Source: Hymenobacter armeniacus (GTDB taxonomy: Bacteria; Bacteroidota; Bacteroidia; Cytophagales; Hymenobacteraceae). Taken from it: a stretch of DNA of 64,000 nt. Location: positions 806,001 through 870,000 of the forward strand of contig NZ_JACXAC010000001.1 of the NCBI RefSeq assembly GCF_014699055.1. Reading direction: 5' to 3'. How positions within the stretch are numbered: position 1 is the stretch's first letter; each line of letters opens with the position of its first letter. Positions 23,546 to 30,669 of this stretch are shown one piece after another. A program made the translations under genes and the position numbers. The notes below the pieces were generated by a model. It did not search any database and had not been told where the DNA came from. It was given only the letters and a program-made list of their open reading frames with translations.

Positions 23546-24258
23546 CCCCGGCCCACAAGCCCGGCCATGGGGTCGGCCCCATCCAGCGTGCCCGTGCTGC
23601 TCAGCACCTGAAACCGGGCAAACAACTCCTCGGCGTACCAGTTTTCGCGCCGCGTGAGCTGGATGACCTCGCGGTGGCGCACGTCGCGGTAGGCGTATTC
23701 TTGCATGGCTTGGGCTGATTCCCACACGCTGAACGTGGCCTGCCGCACCACCGGCAGCTCGCCCAGCCCGAGGGCGGCGCGCACGCCTACTGCGCCGGCC
23801 AGGGCCGCGCTGGTGGGCTCCACAAACTGCCAGAACCGCCGCGTTTTCGCCCAGCGAATACTGGCCCGGGTGAGCACGGCCACCGGCGCCGGGGCCGACG
23901 CCGGAAGCGGGGCAGCTTCGTAATCGAACGGGCGCTGGCCGTCCCACAGGCCCTGCGCCTTGAGGGGGGCCAGCTGCAGGGTCCACAGCTCGGCGCTGCG
24001 CTGCTGATAGGTGGCCCAGAGCGGGTGCTGGCCGAAGAAATCCTCGGCCGCCGCTGCGTCATCCCACACGGCCATGAAGCCGTAGCGGTCGAGGTTGGGC
24101 CAAAAACCGAAGCCGTTGCGGGCGCCGCTGCCCAGTAGCTTGAAAAAGCGCAGCCCCGGCACCCGGGCCAGCTTTGCGGGCGACGTGCCCATTTGGGCCA
24201 GGCCCCAACGCCGGCGGCCGGGCTGTAGCGTAAAAACGGTGAGCGTGGTGAGGGGCAT
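23542..24258 (-). CDS. Spheroidene monooxygenase-like protein (CrtA family)
   Basis: A 238-residue protein matching the CrtA family: PLTTLTVFTLQPGRRRWGLAQMG at the start, then KLARVPGLRFFKLLGSG, FMAVWDDAAAAEDFF, PVAVLTRASIRWAKTRRFWQFV, VRQATFSVWESAQAMQEYAY and a final REVIQLTRRENWYAEELFARF. In purple bacteria CrtA introduces a keto group at C-2 of spheroidene. Hymenobacter-type bacteria are red from C-2-oxygenated carotenoids, so a pigment role is plausible but inferred. No phytoene synthase or desaturase gene is nearby. The start was placed at ATG 24258 because the open frame upstream runs through a terminator hairpin. Its stop overlaps that of the convergent lipoprotein gene by four bases. 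Confidence 0.78.
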   Translation of the reverse strand: MPLTTLTVFTLQPGRRRWGLAQMGTSPAKLARVPGLRFFKLLGSGARNGFGFWPNLDRYGFMAVWDDAAAAEDFFGQHPLWATYQQRSAELWTLQLAPLKAQGLWDGQRPFDYEAAPLPASAPAPVAVLTRASIRWAKTRRFWQFVEPTSAALAGAVGVRAALGLGELPVVRQATFSVWESAQAMQEYAYRDVRHREVIQLTRRENWYAEELFARFQVLSSTGTLDGADPMAGLVGRG

Positions 24259-24315
24259 GCAACTGAAAAAACAAAGAAACGCCGCGCGGCATAGCCCCGC
24301 GGCGCTGAAACAACA

Positions 24316-24345
24316 AAAAAAGGCCGGAATTGCTTCCGGCCTTTT
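24316..24345 (-). terminator. Intrinsic terminator
   Basis: AAAAAGGCCGGAA/TTCCGGCCTTTT hairpin just downstream of the minus-strand pyridoxamine-oxidase-like gene; it separates that gene from the CrtA-like gene. Confidence 0.75.
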
Positions 24346-24368
24346 CACGGGCTACGCGCGGGGCGCGG

Positions 24369-24878
24369 TTATTTGGGAATCACCACCGACTGGCGGTCGG
24401 CGCTGGGCTGGTCCCGCTCGCCGGTGATGACGGCTTTGGCGTAGGTGTAGGCCCGCAGCAGCGTCGAATTGGGCGAATCCCAGAACTCGCCCTTGTCGAT
24501 GGTCACTTTCAGCAGGGCAATGTTGGGGTCGTCGGAACCTTTGGGGAACCAGCCGCGCAGGCCTTCGCTCCACAGTTCCTTGATTTTGGCGCGGTCCGTC
24601 ACCACTTGGGCGGTGCCGGTGATGGCCACGTAGAGGTTATCGTCGGGCTTGGAGTAGCCCAGGTTGACGTGACGGTCCTTTTGCAGCTCGCCCACTTTTT
24701 GCGAGTCTTGCTCGGTGAAAAACCAGAGCGTGCCATCTTCCTCCGGCTGCGAGGTATACATGGGCCGCGAGTGCAGCTCCGTGCCGTTTTCGATGGTCGT
24801 CATCATGGCAATCTTGATGTCCTTGATTTTATCGACGAGCTTGGTTACGTCGTGGCTTACGGCAACTTGGTCGGCCAT
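24369..24878 (-). CDS. Pyridoxamine 5'-phosphate oxidase-like general stress protein
   Basis: A 169-residue flavin-binding split-barrel protein. The sequence KLVDKIKDIKIAMMTTIENGTELHSRPMYT, LWFFTEQDSQKVGELQKDRHVNLGYSKPDDNLYVAITGTAQVV and LWSEGLRGWFPKGSDDPNIALLKVTIDKGEFWD follows the general stress protein 26-like branch (pyridoxamine oxidase-like). The branch binds FMN or FAD and is induced by stress; it is not a vitamin B6 enzyme. The start was placed at ATG 24878 (MADQVAVSHD). It is divergent from acpH with 115 bases between, and ends at a clear terminator. Confidence 0.88.
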   Translation of the reverse strand: MADQVAVSHDVTKLVDKIKDIKIAMMTTIENGTELHSRPMYTSQPEEDGTLWFFTEQDSQKVGELQKDRHVNLGYSKPDDNLYVAITGTAQVVTDRAKIKELWSEGLRGWFPKGSDDPNIALLKVTIDKGEFWDSPNSTLLRAYTYAKAVITGERDQPSADRQSVVIPK

Positions 24879-24993
24879 GGGAGTAGGTGTTTTGGAAAGA
24901 AAAATGAGAAAAGAAGTACTGGGCTTACGGCCTGAGCCGCTGACTTGTTTCCTACGGTTGGGACAAACGGGCCGCTTGGTGGTTGTATCGGCC

Positions 24994-25596
24994 ATGAACT
25001 TCCTGGCCCACCTCTTGCTCTCCGGCCCGCCCGCCGCGGCCCACTACGCCGACCTGCTGGTGGGCAATTTCATTGCCGACTCGGTGCCCGGCCGCCAGCT
25101 TGAAAAGTACCCCGCCGCCGTGCAGGCCGGCATCCGCCTGCACCGGGCCATCGACACCTTTACCGACCAGCACCCCGTGGTGCGCCGCAGCACCCGGCGC
25201 CTGCGCCAAGCCGGCTACGGCAAATACGCCGGCGTCATTTCCGACGTGTTTCTGGACCACTTCCTGGCCCGCGCTTTCGAGGATTACTCTGCCGAAGCGC
25301 TGCCCGAATTTTCCCAACGCGTGTACGCGCTGCTCACGGCGCGTCGGGCCGACATGCCGCCCCGCGTGCAGCACTTCCTGCCCTACATGACCGAGCACAA
25401 CTGGCTGCAGGGCTATGCGCAGGTCGAAGGCATCCGGCGCGCCCTCTCTGGCCTGAGCCGCCGGGCCACGGCCGGCTCGGGCATGGAAACAGCCACGGCG
25501 GAGCTGGAGCGGAACTATGCGGCGTATGAGGAGGACTTTGGGGAATTCTTCCCGCAGCTCCGGCAGCACGTGGATGCGTTTATCACCATGGTATAG
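24994..25596 (+). CDS. acpH: Acyl carrier protein phosphodiesterase
   Basis: A 200-residue AcpH (DUF479) protein, which removes the 4'-phosphopantetheine group from holo-acyl carrier protein. Signatures are MNFLAHLLLSGP at the start, LLVGNFIADSVPG, GIRLHRAIDTFTDQHPVVRRS, GVISDVFLDHFLAR and LPYMTEHNWLQGYAQVEGIRRALSGLSRR. The conserved Asp and His residues in HRAIDTFTD and DVFLDHF are the metal-binding positions expected of this HD-like helical fold. It is a single-gene unit; a small palindrome begins within its stop codon and a strong terminator follows 29 bases later. Confidence 0.9.
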   Translation: MNFLAHLLLSGPPAAAHYADLLVGNFIADSVPGRQLEKYPAAVQAGIRLHRAIDTFTDQHPVVRRSTRRLRQAGYGKYAGVISDVFLDHFLARAFEDYSAEALPEFSQRVYALLTARRADMPPRVQHFLPYMTEHNWLQGYAQVEGIRRALSGLSRRATAGSGMETATAELERNYAAYEEDFGEFFPQLRQHVDAFITMV

Positions 25597-25618
25597 AAAC
25601 GCGACACTTCGCGTCTCT
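25595..25618. repeat. Palindrome abutting the acpH stop
   Basis: AGAAACGCGA and TCGCGTCTCT pair with one mismatch around CACT. The same core recurs at 28102-28123 and in related form at 38730-38921. It overlaps the last two bases of the acpH stop codon. Confidence 0.65.
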
Positions 25619-25625
25619 ACACCGC

Positions 25626-25661
25626 AAAAAGCCCCGGCACTGTGCAGTGCCGGGGCTTTTT
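25626..25661. terminator. Bidirectional intrinsic terminator
   Basis: AAAAAGCCCCGGCACT pairs with AGTGCCGGGGCTTTTT across a four-base loop, between convergent acpH and the FKBP gene ending at 25709. Confidence 0.88.
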
Positions 25662-25708
25662 CGTTTAAGGGATGGTCGTTGCGGTCGCAACTACCGCCGG
25701 GGGCTTGC

Positions 25709-26224
25709 CTAGTGGTGGTGGCCGCCTTCGCCGTGTACGTGGCCGTGGGCCAGCTCTTCGGCGGTGGCGTCGCGCACGTCCTGCACTTTGCCGGCGAAGT
25801 GCATCACCATGCCGGCCAGGGGATGGTTGAAGTCCATTTTCACGCCCGTGTCGCCGATGCTGACCACTTTGGCTTGCATGTGGTTGCCTTCGTTGTCGGC
25901 CATGGGCAGGAAGTTGCCGGGCTGCAGCATTTCCTCGTCCAGCTTGCCGTCGATGAGGAACACCTCTTTGGGTATTTCCACCAGGGCCTGCTCGTCGTAG
26001 TCGCCGTAGGCCTGGTCGGGGGTGAGGCTGAACTGGAATTCGTCGCCGGGGTTTTTGCCGTCGAGCTGCGACTCAAATTCCTCGGGCAGGCCGCTGTGGC
26101 CGAAAAGGAACACCATGGGCGAGTCGGCCTCGGCCGATTCCACCAATACTTTTTCCTGGTTTTCGTCGGTCACGCTGAGGTCGTAGGTGATGGTGACGAC
26201 TTTGTTGTCGCTGATTGCGGCCAT
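25709..26224 (-). CDS. FKBP-type peptidyl-prolyl isomerase, SlyD-like
   Basis: A 171-residue cytoplasmic prolyl isomerase. The FKBP core is split by an insert-in-flap domain as in SlyD: VVTITYDLSVTDENQEKVLVES, FLFGHSGLPEEFESQLDGKNPGDEFQFSLTPDQAYGDYDEQALVEIPKEVF, then MQAKVVSIGDTGVKMDFNHPLAGMVMHFAGKVQDVR. The C-terminus HGHVHGEGGHHH is histidine-rich and could bind Ni or Zn, though it is much shorter than the E. coli SlyD tail and has no cysteines. SlyD proteins combine isomerase and chaperone activity. Start ATG 26224 (MAAISDNK) fits the family; the longer frame upstream does not. Confidence 0.9.
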   Translation of the reverse strand: MAAISDNKVVTITYDLSVTDENQEKVLVESAEADSPMVFLFGHSGLPEEFESQLDGKNPGDEFQFSLTPDQAYGDYDEQALVEIPKEVFLIDGKLDEEMLQPGNFLPMADNEGNHMQAKVVSIGDTGVKMDFNHPLAGMVMHFAGKVQDVRDATAEELAHGHVHGEGGHHH

Positions 26225-26458
26225 AAGAGTGCGGGCCGGGCAAGCCGGCCGGGGAGTGGGTGGTAAGAAAAATTTACGGGCAAGATAAGTACGCAAAACC
26301 CGGCGGCGCAGCCACCCCCCGCCCGGGATTTTGTGGGCGGGCCGGGCGAGCGGGCCGTAACCTCGTCCTTCTCGCTGCGTTTAGCCGGCTGGTGGCGGCG
26401 ACTTCGCGTTGAGCGCCACGCCCTTCTTTTCTCTCCTTTCCTATTCTTTCCTGAGTGT

Positions 26459-27601
26459 ATGCGCAACCTGATTCCGGTGCTGCTGAGCGGCGCCCTGCTG
26501 GCCAGCTGCCAGTCGAATGACCCCAAAACCGAACGCGAGGCCGTGAACAAAGAGGCCGTGGTGAAGGCCGATGCCGACAGTGCCGGCGCGTCGGCGCCCG
26601 CGGTGCCCACCATCGGCAGCCCCAAGCTGCTGTTCACCCTCGACGACGCCCACAACACCCCCGACGGCCTGGCCCTGGCGCCCAACGGCCACCTCATCCT
26701 GTCGGTGCCCAACCTGGCCGATAACAGCCAGCCGGCTTCGCTGATGGAGATTGTGAACGACTCGCTGCAGCTCTTTGCCACCAACCTGCCGGTGGAGCCC
26801 ACCACCAAAAAAGCGGCGCCCATGGACTTGGCGTTCGGGCCCGACGGCAACCTGTACTACGCCGAAAACCAGTACGAAAACAGCAAGGATTTCAAATCGC
26901 GCCTGATGAAGGTGCAAATGAAAAATGGCAAGCCCGGCGCCATCACCACCGTGGTCGACAATTTCGCCCTGGCCAACGCGGTGGTGTGGAAAGGCAACAC
27001 GATTTACGTGACCGACAGCCAGTGGGACATGCCCGACAATGACAAGGGCAGCGCCGTGCTGCGCTTCACGCTGGCCGAGCTGAACAAGGGCGTGGTGCAT
27101 CTGAAGCCCAAAACCAAAGACCCGCACGTGCTGGCCACCTTTAGCACCACGGTGAACGAAACCGGCGTGGACAACGGCGCCGACGGCCTGGACTACGACA
27201 GCAAAGGCAACTTCTACACCGGTTCTTTCGGCGACGGGCGCCTCTACAAAATGACGCTGAAAGCCGATGGCAGCCTCGCCAAGCAAGAAATCCTGACGCT
27301 GCAGGGCAAGCAGATTCCCTGCGTCGACGGCCTCATCATCGACCGCAGCACCGACAAGCTCTACCTCTGCAACTCGCGCGAAAACGCCATCGAAGTGGTG
27401 GACCTGCGCAACAACAACGCCGTGACCACCCTGGCCCAAAACGGCGATACCGACGGCACCGGCGGCCTCCTCGACCAGCCGGCCGAAGTCCTGCTGAAAG
27501 GCAAGCGCCTTTACATTTCCGATTTCGACAAGCCGGAAAAGAAGTTTGTCAACTCAAAATCGGACGCGCCGCACACCATGTCGGTGATTGACCTGCCGTA
27601 A
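26459..27601 (+). CDS. Beta-propeller lipoprotein (SMP-30/gluconolactonase-like)
   Basis: A 380-residue lipoprotein with signal peptide and lipobox (LSGALLASC at the end). A short acidic/Ala-rich linker follows. From residue about 50 the sequence runs in propeller blades, each with a strand-turn such as TPDGLALAPNGHLILSVPNL, PMDLAFGPDGNLYYAENQ, ADGLDYDSKGNFYTGSFGDGRLYKM and PCVDGLIIDRSTDKLYLCNS. That is the pattern of SMP-30/gluconolactonase/LRE-like six-blade propellers, which are often Ca-dependent lactonases. Specific catalytic residues cannot be assigned, so a binding rather than enzymatic role is possible. A strong terminator follows. Confidence 0.8.
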   Translation: MRNLIPVLLSGALLASCQSNDPKTEREAVNKEAVVKADADSAGASAPAVPTIGSPKLLFTLDDAHNTPDGLALAPNGHLILSVPNLADNSQPASLMEIVNDSLQLFATNLPVEPTTKKAAPMDLAFGPDGNLYYAENQYENSKDFKSRLMKVQMKNGKPGAITTVVDNFALANAVVWKGNTIYVTDSQWDMPDNDKGSAVLRFTLAELNKGVVHLKPKTKDPHVLATFSTTVNETGVDNGADGLDYDSKGNFYTGSFGDGRLYKMTLKADGSLAKQEILTLQGKQIPCVDGLIIDRSTDKLYLCNSRENAIEVVDLRNNNAVTTLAQNGDTDGTGGLLDQPAEVLLKGKRLYISDFDKPEKKFVNSKSDAPHTMSVIDLP

Positions 27602-27622
27602 GAAAGTAGGGTTGAGACTAGC

Positions 27623-27675
27623 AAAAAGCGGGGCCGCGTCCAAGGTGTTTTTCCTGTGGCGCGGCCCCGCTTTTT
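27623..27675 (+). terminator. Intrinsic terminator
   Basis: AAAAAGCGGGGCCGCG pairs with CGCGGCCCCGCTTTTT around a 21-base centre, 22 bases after the propeller lipoprotein gene. Confidence 0.8.
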
Positions 27676-27828
27676 ATGCTTTCGGTAAGTTCAGCGGATG
27701 AATGTTTTTTTGCAGAGGCGCACCCACTTGCCCTCGTAAGCGCTGCATTTGCTCGGTAAACCCGCCGCAAAAGCCAGCCCCCGGCCCAATGGCCCGCGTA
27801 GAAATGGTAGAACCTTCCGCCATTTCCC

Positions 27829-28086
27829 ATGCCCCTGCACCCCGAGCTAGACAAAAAACTCAGCAAATCCTTCGAGCCCAAAACCAGCATCGACGACGTG
27901 TTTAAAGGCTACGACATCACCTTTCTCACCAACGAACACGGCGAGCCTGTGACGCTGTTTTTCGGCAAGCGGCGGCCCGATGGCCTCATCGTCGGCGAGC
28001 GGTACACCCGCACCATTAAGCGAGAACCGGGCAGTCTGGCCGTGAAGCACAGCCACTGGGACAACCGCGGCAAAATCATGCGCTGA
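27829..28086 (+). CDS. Small conserved-looking protein, unknown function
   Basis: An 85-residue soluble protein with no signal peptide: MPLHPELDKKLSKSF, DDVFKGYDITFLTNEHGEPVTLFFGKRRPDGLIVGERYTRTIKREPG and SLAVKHSHWDNRGKIMR. The alternating strand pattern with G-E-P-V-T-L-F-F-G-K-R and G-x-R-Y-x-R-x-I-K suggests a compact beta fold that may bind nucleic acid or a nucleotide, but I recognise no family. It has clean codon use like its neighbours, so it is likely real. A palindrome of the dispersed family follows. Confidence 0.65.
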   Translation: MPLHPELDKKLSKSFEPKTSIDDVFKGYDITFLTNEHGEPVTLFFGKRRPDGLIVGERYTRTIKREPGSLAVKHSHWDNRGKIMR

Positions 28087-28101
28087 CTAAGAACGAGCGT
28101 T

Positions 28102-28123
28102 GAGATGCGACACTTCGCGTCTC
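28102..28123. repeat. Palindrome of the dispersed GAGACGC family
   Basis: GAGATGCGA and TCGCGTCTC pair with one mismatch around CACT, in the convergent gap between the 85-residue protein gene and the helicase gene. Same core as the palindrome at 25595. Confidence 0.6.
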
Positions 28124-28131
28124 GACACCCG

Positions 28132-30123
28132 CTAATCCTGCAGCTCCCAGGCCGTGCGGTAGCCCCCGATGCGCTCGATGTACTCCAGCATGGCTTTGAA
28201 AAACGGGTGCGCGCTAAGCGTCGACGAGTCGCCCACGAGCAGCAGCTTGCGGCGCGCCCGCGTCATGCCCACGTTCATGCGGCGGATGTCGCTCAGGAAG
28301 CCGATTTCGCCGTGGTTGTTGCTGCGCGTGAGCGTGATGGCGATGATGTCGCGCTCCTGGCCCTGAAACGAGTCCACGGTGCCCACGCTCAGCATGCGGT
28401 GCTCCAGGAGGCCGGCCAGCTCGTCGTTGCCCTCAATGGCGTCCTTCAGGTAGTTGATTTGGGCGCGGTAGGGGGCTATCACGCCGATGGTGAGCAGGTC
28501 TTCCTCGTGGTCGGCGGGGTCGTAGGGTTCGAGCAGCTGCGCCAGGCGCTTGAGCAGCAGGCCGGCTTCTTCGGGGTTGGCGGTGGAGCGGCTTTCTGGG
28601 ATGGTGATTTCCTGGAAGCCGAAGCCGGCCGTGTCCAGAAACTCCACCGGCAGGTCGGGCGCGAAGCTCAGGTCGTACTCGTCCAGGCCGGCGTGGCGCA
28701 CGCTTTCGTGGGCTTCCAGCTTGCCTTCATAAAATTGTTCCGAGCTGAATTCCATAATCTGCTCGTGCATGCGGTACTGCACCGTGAGCATGCGGGCCGT
28801 GGCCGGCTGGCGCTTGATGCACTTCTCGAACAGGGTTTCGCGCAGGCCGTCGCGGGCGGCTTTCTCGCTTTTGACGGTGGGCGGCAGCTGGTGGTGGTCG
28901 CCGGCCAGCACCACGCGGTTGGCCTTGGCGATGGGAATCCAGCAGCCCGGCTCCAGGGCCTGGGCGGCCTCGTCGATGAACACCGTTTCGTAGGTCAGGT
29001 GACGGATGTTGCGGTTGGCGGCGCCCACCAGCGTACAGGTTATCACCTGCACCGATTCCAGCAGGTCTTCGGTGATGTAGCGCTCCAAATCGTCGGCCTG
29101 CTGAAACAGCATGCGCGCCTCTTCCTTCAGCTGGCGGCGGTGCTGCTGCTCCTCGTAGCCGAAGTTGCGCACGTACTTGCTCGCGGTTTCGCGGTACTGC
29201 TCGGCCGTTTGGCGCATCGAGCGCAGCTCGTTGTAGCTTTTGTGGGCCATCACTTGGGCGTCGAGCGTGTGCTCCAGCAGCAGGTCCGACACGCGGCTGG
29301 GGTTGCCCATCCGGATGACGTTGACGCCGCGCTCGGCCAGCTTTTCGGTGAGCAGGTCCACGGCCGTGTTCGAGGGCGCGCACACCAGCACGCGCCGCTC
29401 GCGCCGGATGGTTTCCAGAATGGCCTGCACCAGCGTGGTGGTTTTGCCGGTGCCGGGCGGGCCGTGAATGATGGCCACGTCCTGCGCCGCCAGCACGTGC
29501 CGCACGGCGGCCAGCTGCGAGGCGTTCAGCGGGCTGGGATAAAACAAGTCGGTGGATTTTTCCTCCCGAAAACGGGCTTCCTTGGCGCCCAGCAGCACGT
29601 CGCGCAGGTGGGCGAGGCGGTCGCCGTAGGCGCCCATCACCTTGCCCAGGGCGTAGTCCATCTCGCGGTAGCTCACCTCGTCAAACGTGAGGTCGATGCC
29701 CAGCTTGCCGCCTTCGAGCACCCAGTCGGGCAGGTCTTCCTTGGTGGTGGCCAGCAACAGCTTGTTGCGTCGCACGCTGGTAATCACCCCGCTGAGCGTG
29801 GGCCGGTCGGTGGCCGAGCGGCCGGGAATGTTGCCAAACAGCGAGGCGTTTTTGCCCACCTGAAACAGGTGCAGGCCCTGCTGGCCGGCCGGGCGCTCCA
29901 GCTCGAGCACCACTTTGCCACCAAAGCCAATTTCTTCCTTGGCAATGGTGACGGGGTACCAGGTCAGGCCGCGCTGCTGGCGCTCGGCAATGCTGGCCTT
30001 GGCGTTTTTAATCTTGAATTGCTCCAGGTCTTCCTTTTGCTCCAGCTGCATGAGGGCCTGGGTGTGGCGCAGCTCTTTTTCGAGGGCGTAAGGGTCGGTG
30101 GGGGTGAAGGTGGTATCGGACAA
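28132..30123 (-). CDS. Superfamily 1B DNA/RNA helicase, IGHMBP2/Upf1-like
   Basis: A 663-residue 5'-to-3' type helicase. N-terminal beta-barrel and linker (ERQQRGLTWYPVTIAKEEIGFGGKVVLELE) precede the motor: Walker A IIHGPPGTGKTTTL (221-228), motif Ia VLVCAPSNTAVDLL, Walker B VFIDEAAQALEPGCW, motif III VVLAGDHHQLPPTV, motif IV MLTVQYRMHEQI, motif V VGTVDSFQGQERDII and motif VI NVGMTRARRKLLLVGD. It is close to the IGHMBP2 family in length and motif wording. No ATG fits: the frame lacks one between a GTG at 30333 and residue 24 of this model, so I placed the start at TTG 30123 (LSDTTFTPTDPY). It follows an Imm51-like gene by about 90 bases. Confidence 0.85.
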   Translation of the reverse strand: MSDTTFTPTDPYALEKELRHTQALMQLEQKEDLEQFKIKNAKASIAERQQRGLTWYPVTIAKEEIGFGGKVVLELERPAGQQGLHLFQVGKNASLFGNIPGRSATDRPTLSGVITSVRRNKLLLATTKEDLPDWVLEGGKLGIDLTFDEVSYREMDYALGKVMGAYGDRLAHLRDVLLGAKEARFREEKSTDLFYPSPLNASQLAAVRHVLAAQDVAIIHGPPGTGKTTTLVQAILETIRRERRVLVCAPSNTAVDLLTEKLAERGVNVIRMGNPSRVSDLLLEHTLDAQVMAHKSYNELRSMRQTAEQYRETASKYVRNFGYEEQQHRRQLKEEARMLFQQADDLERYITEDLLESVQVITCTLVGAANRNIRHLTYETVFIDEAAQALEPGCWIPIAKANRVVLAGDHHQLPPTVKSEKAARDGLRETLFEKCIKRQPATARMLTVQYRMHEQIMEFSSEQFYEGKLEAHESVRHAGLDEYDLSFAPDLPVEFLDTAGFGFQEITIPESRSTANPEEAGLLLKRLAQLLEPYDPADHEEDLLTIGVIAPYRAQINYLKDAIEGNDELAGLLEHRMLSVGTVDSFQGQERDIIAITLTRSNNHGEIGFLSDIRRMNVGMTRARRKLLLVGDSSTLSAHPFFKAMLEYIERIGGYRTAWELQD

Positions 30124-30214
30124 AAGAATGCGGGTTGATTTCGTTGGATGAATAACAACGAAAACGGAAAATGAGTGGCCGAAGGTCAGGCGCTTTTTCG
30201 GAAGCCCGGGGGCT

Positions 30215-30574
30215 TTAGGCAAAAAAGTCGTCCGGGTCGGTCTGGCTGAGGTATTTCTGCAGCTTGGGCAGCGAGCCGAAGTAGGGGAGCACGCACGCCA
30301 AAAACTCGTCGGCAATGGCGGCGTTGCTGGCATAGGCCACGAAGGCAGTGCCGCTTTCCGTCAGCTCCAGCTCGTTGAGCAGGGCAGGGGCATGCTCCTC
30401 CACGATGGTTTCGAGGTGCTCGGCCCAGGAAGCCGGCGTGCCTCCGTAGCCGAAGTGTTGAAACAGCCGATAATACTCCTCCAGTCCGCCCACATCGGCA
30501 AAAATGACCATCTCGTACTCGGGCGAGATGGGCGGTGGGGCGGTGGCCAGCTGAAAAGGAAACGTATCGGACAT
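30215..30574 (-). CDS. Imm51-like small protein
   Basis: A 119-residue acidic cytoplasmic protein. EYEMVIFADVGGLEEYYRLFQHFGYGGTPASWAEHLETIVEEHAPALLNELELTESGTAFVAYASNAAIADEFLACVLPYF follows the pattern of Imm51 immunity proteins: an opening strand, a G-Y-G-G-x-x-x-S-W helix, a helix over the E-E-H-A-P region, and a final strand with A-Y-A-S-N. No polymorphic toxin gene is present next to it, so it may be an orphan immunity gene or have a different role in this lineage. The assignment is by sequence pattern from memory; an alternative is a family of unknown function with the same fold. It lies upstream of the helicase on the same strand. Confidence 0.5.
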   Translation of the reverse strand: MSDTFPFQLATAPPPISPEYEMVIFADVGGLEEYYRLFQHFGYGGTPASWAEHLETIVEEHAPALLNELELTESGTAFVAYASNAAIADEFLACVLPYFGSLPKLQKYLSQTDPDDFFA

Positions 30575-30669
30575 GCGGCGAAGGTACGTCCGGCCCGCAG
30601 CGCGGACTTGCCGTTCGCGTGAGAGCTTCGGGGAATAGGGTCGGTTTCGGCGCCGACTAAAAGCCCGCG

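Noticed and set aside
28105..30138. A 677-codon plus-strand open frame opposite the helicase
   Set aside because: It mirrors the helicase codons and shows no signal peptide, motif or low-complexity pattern of a real protein.
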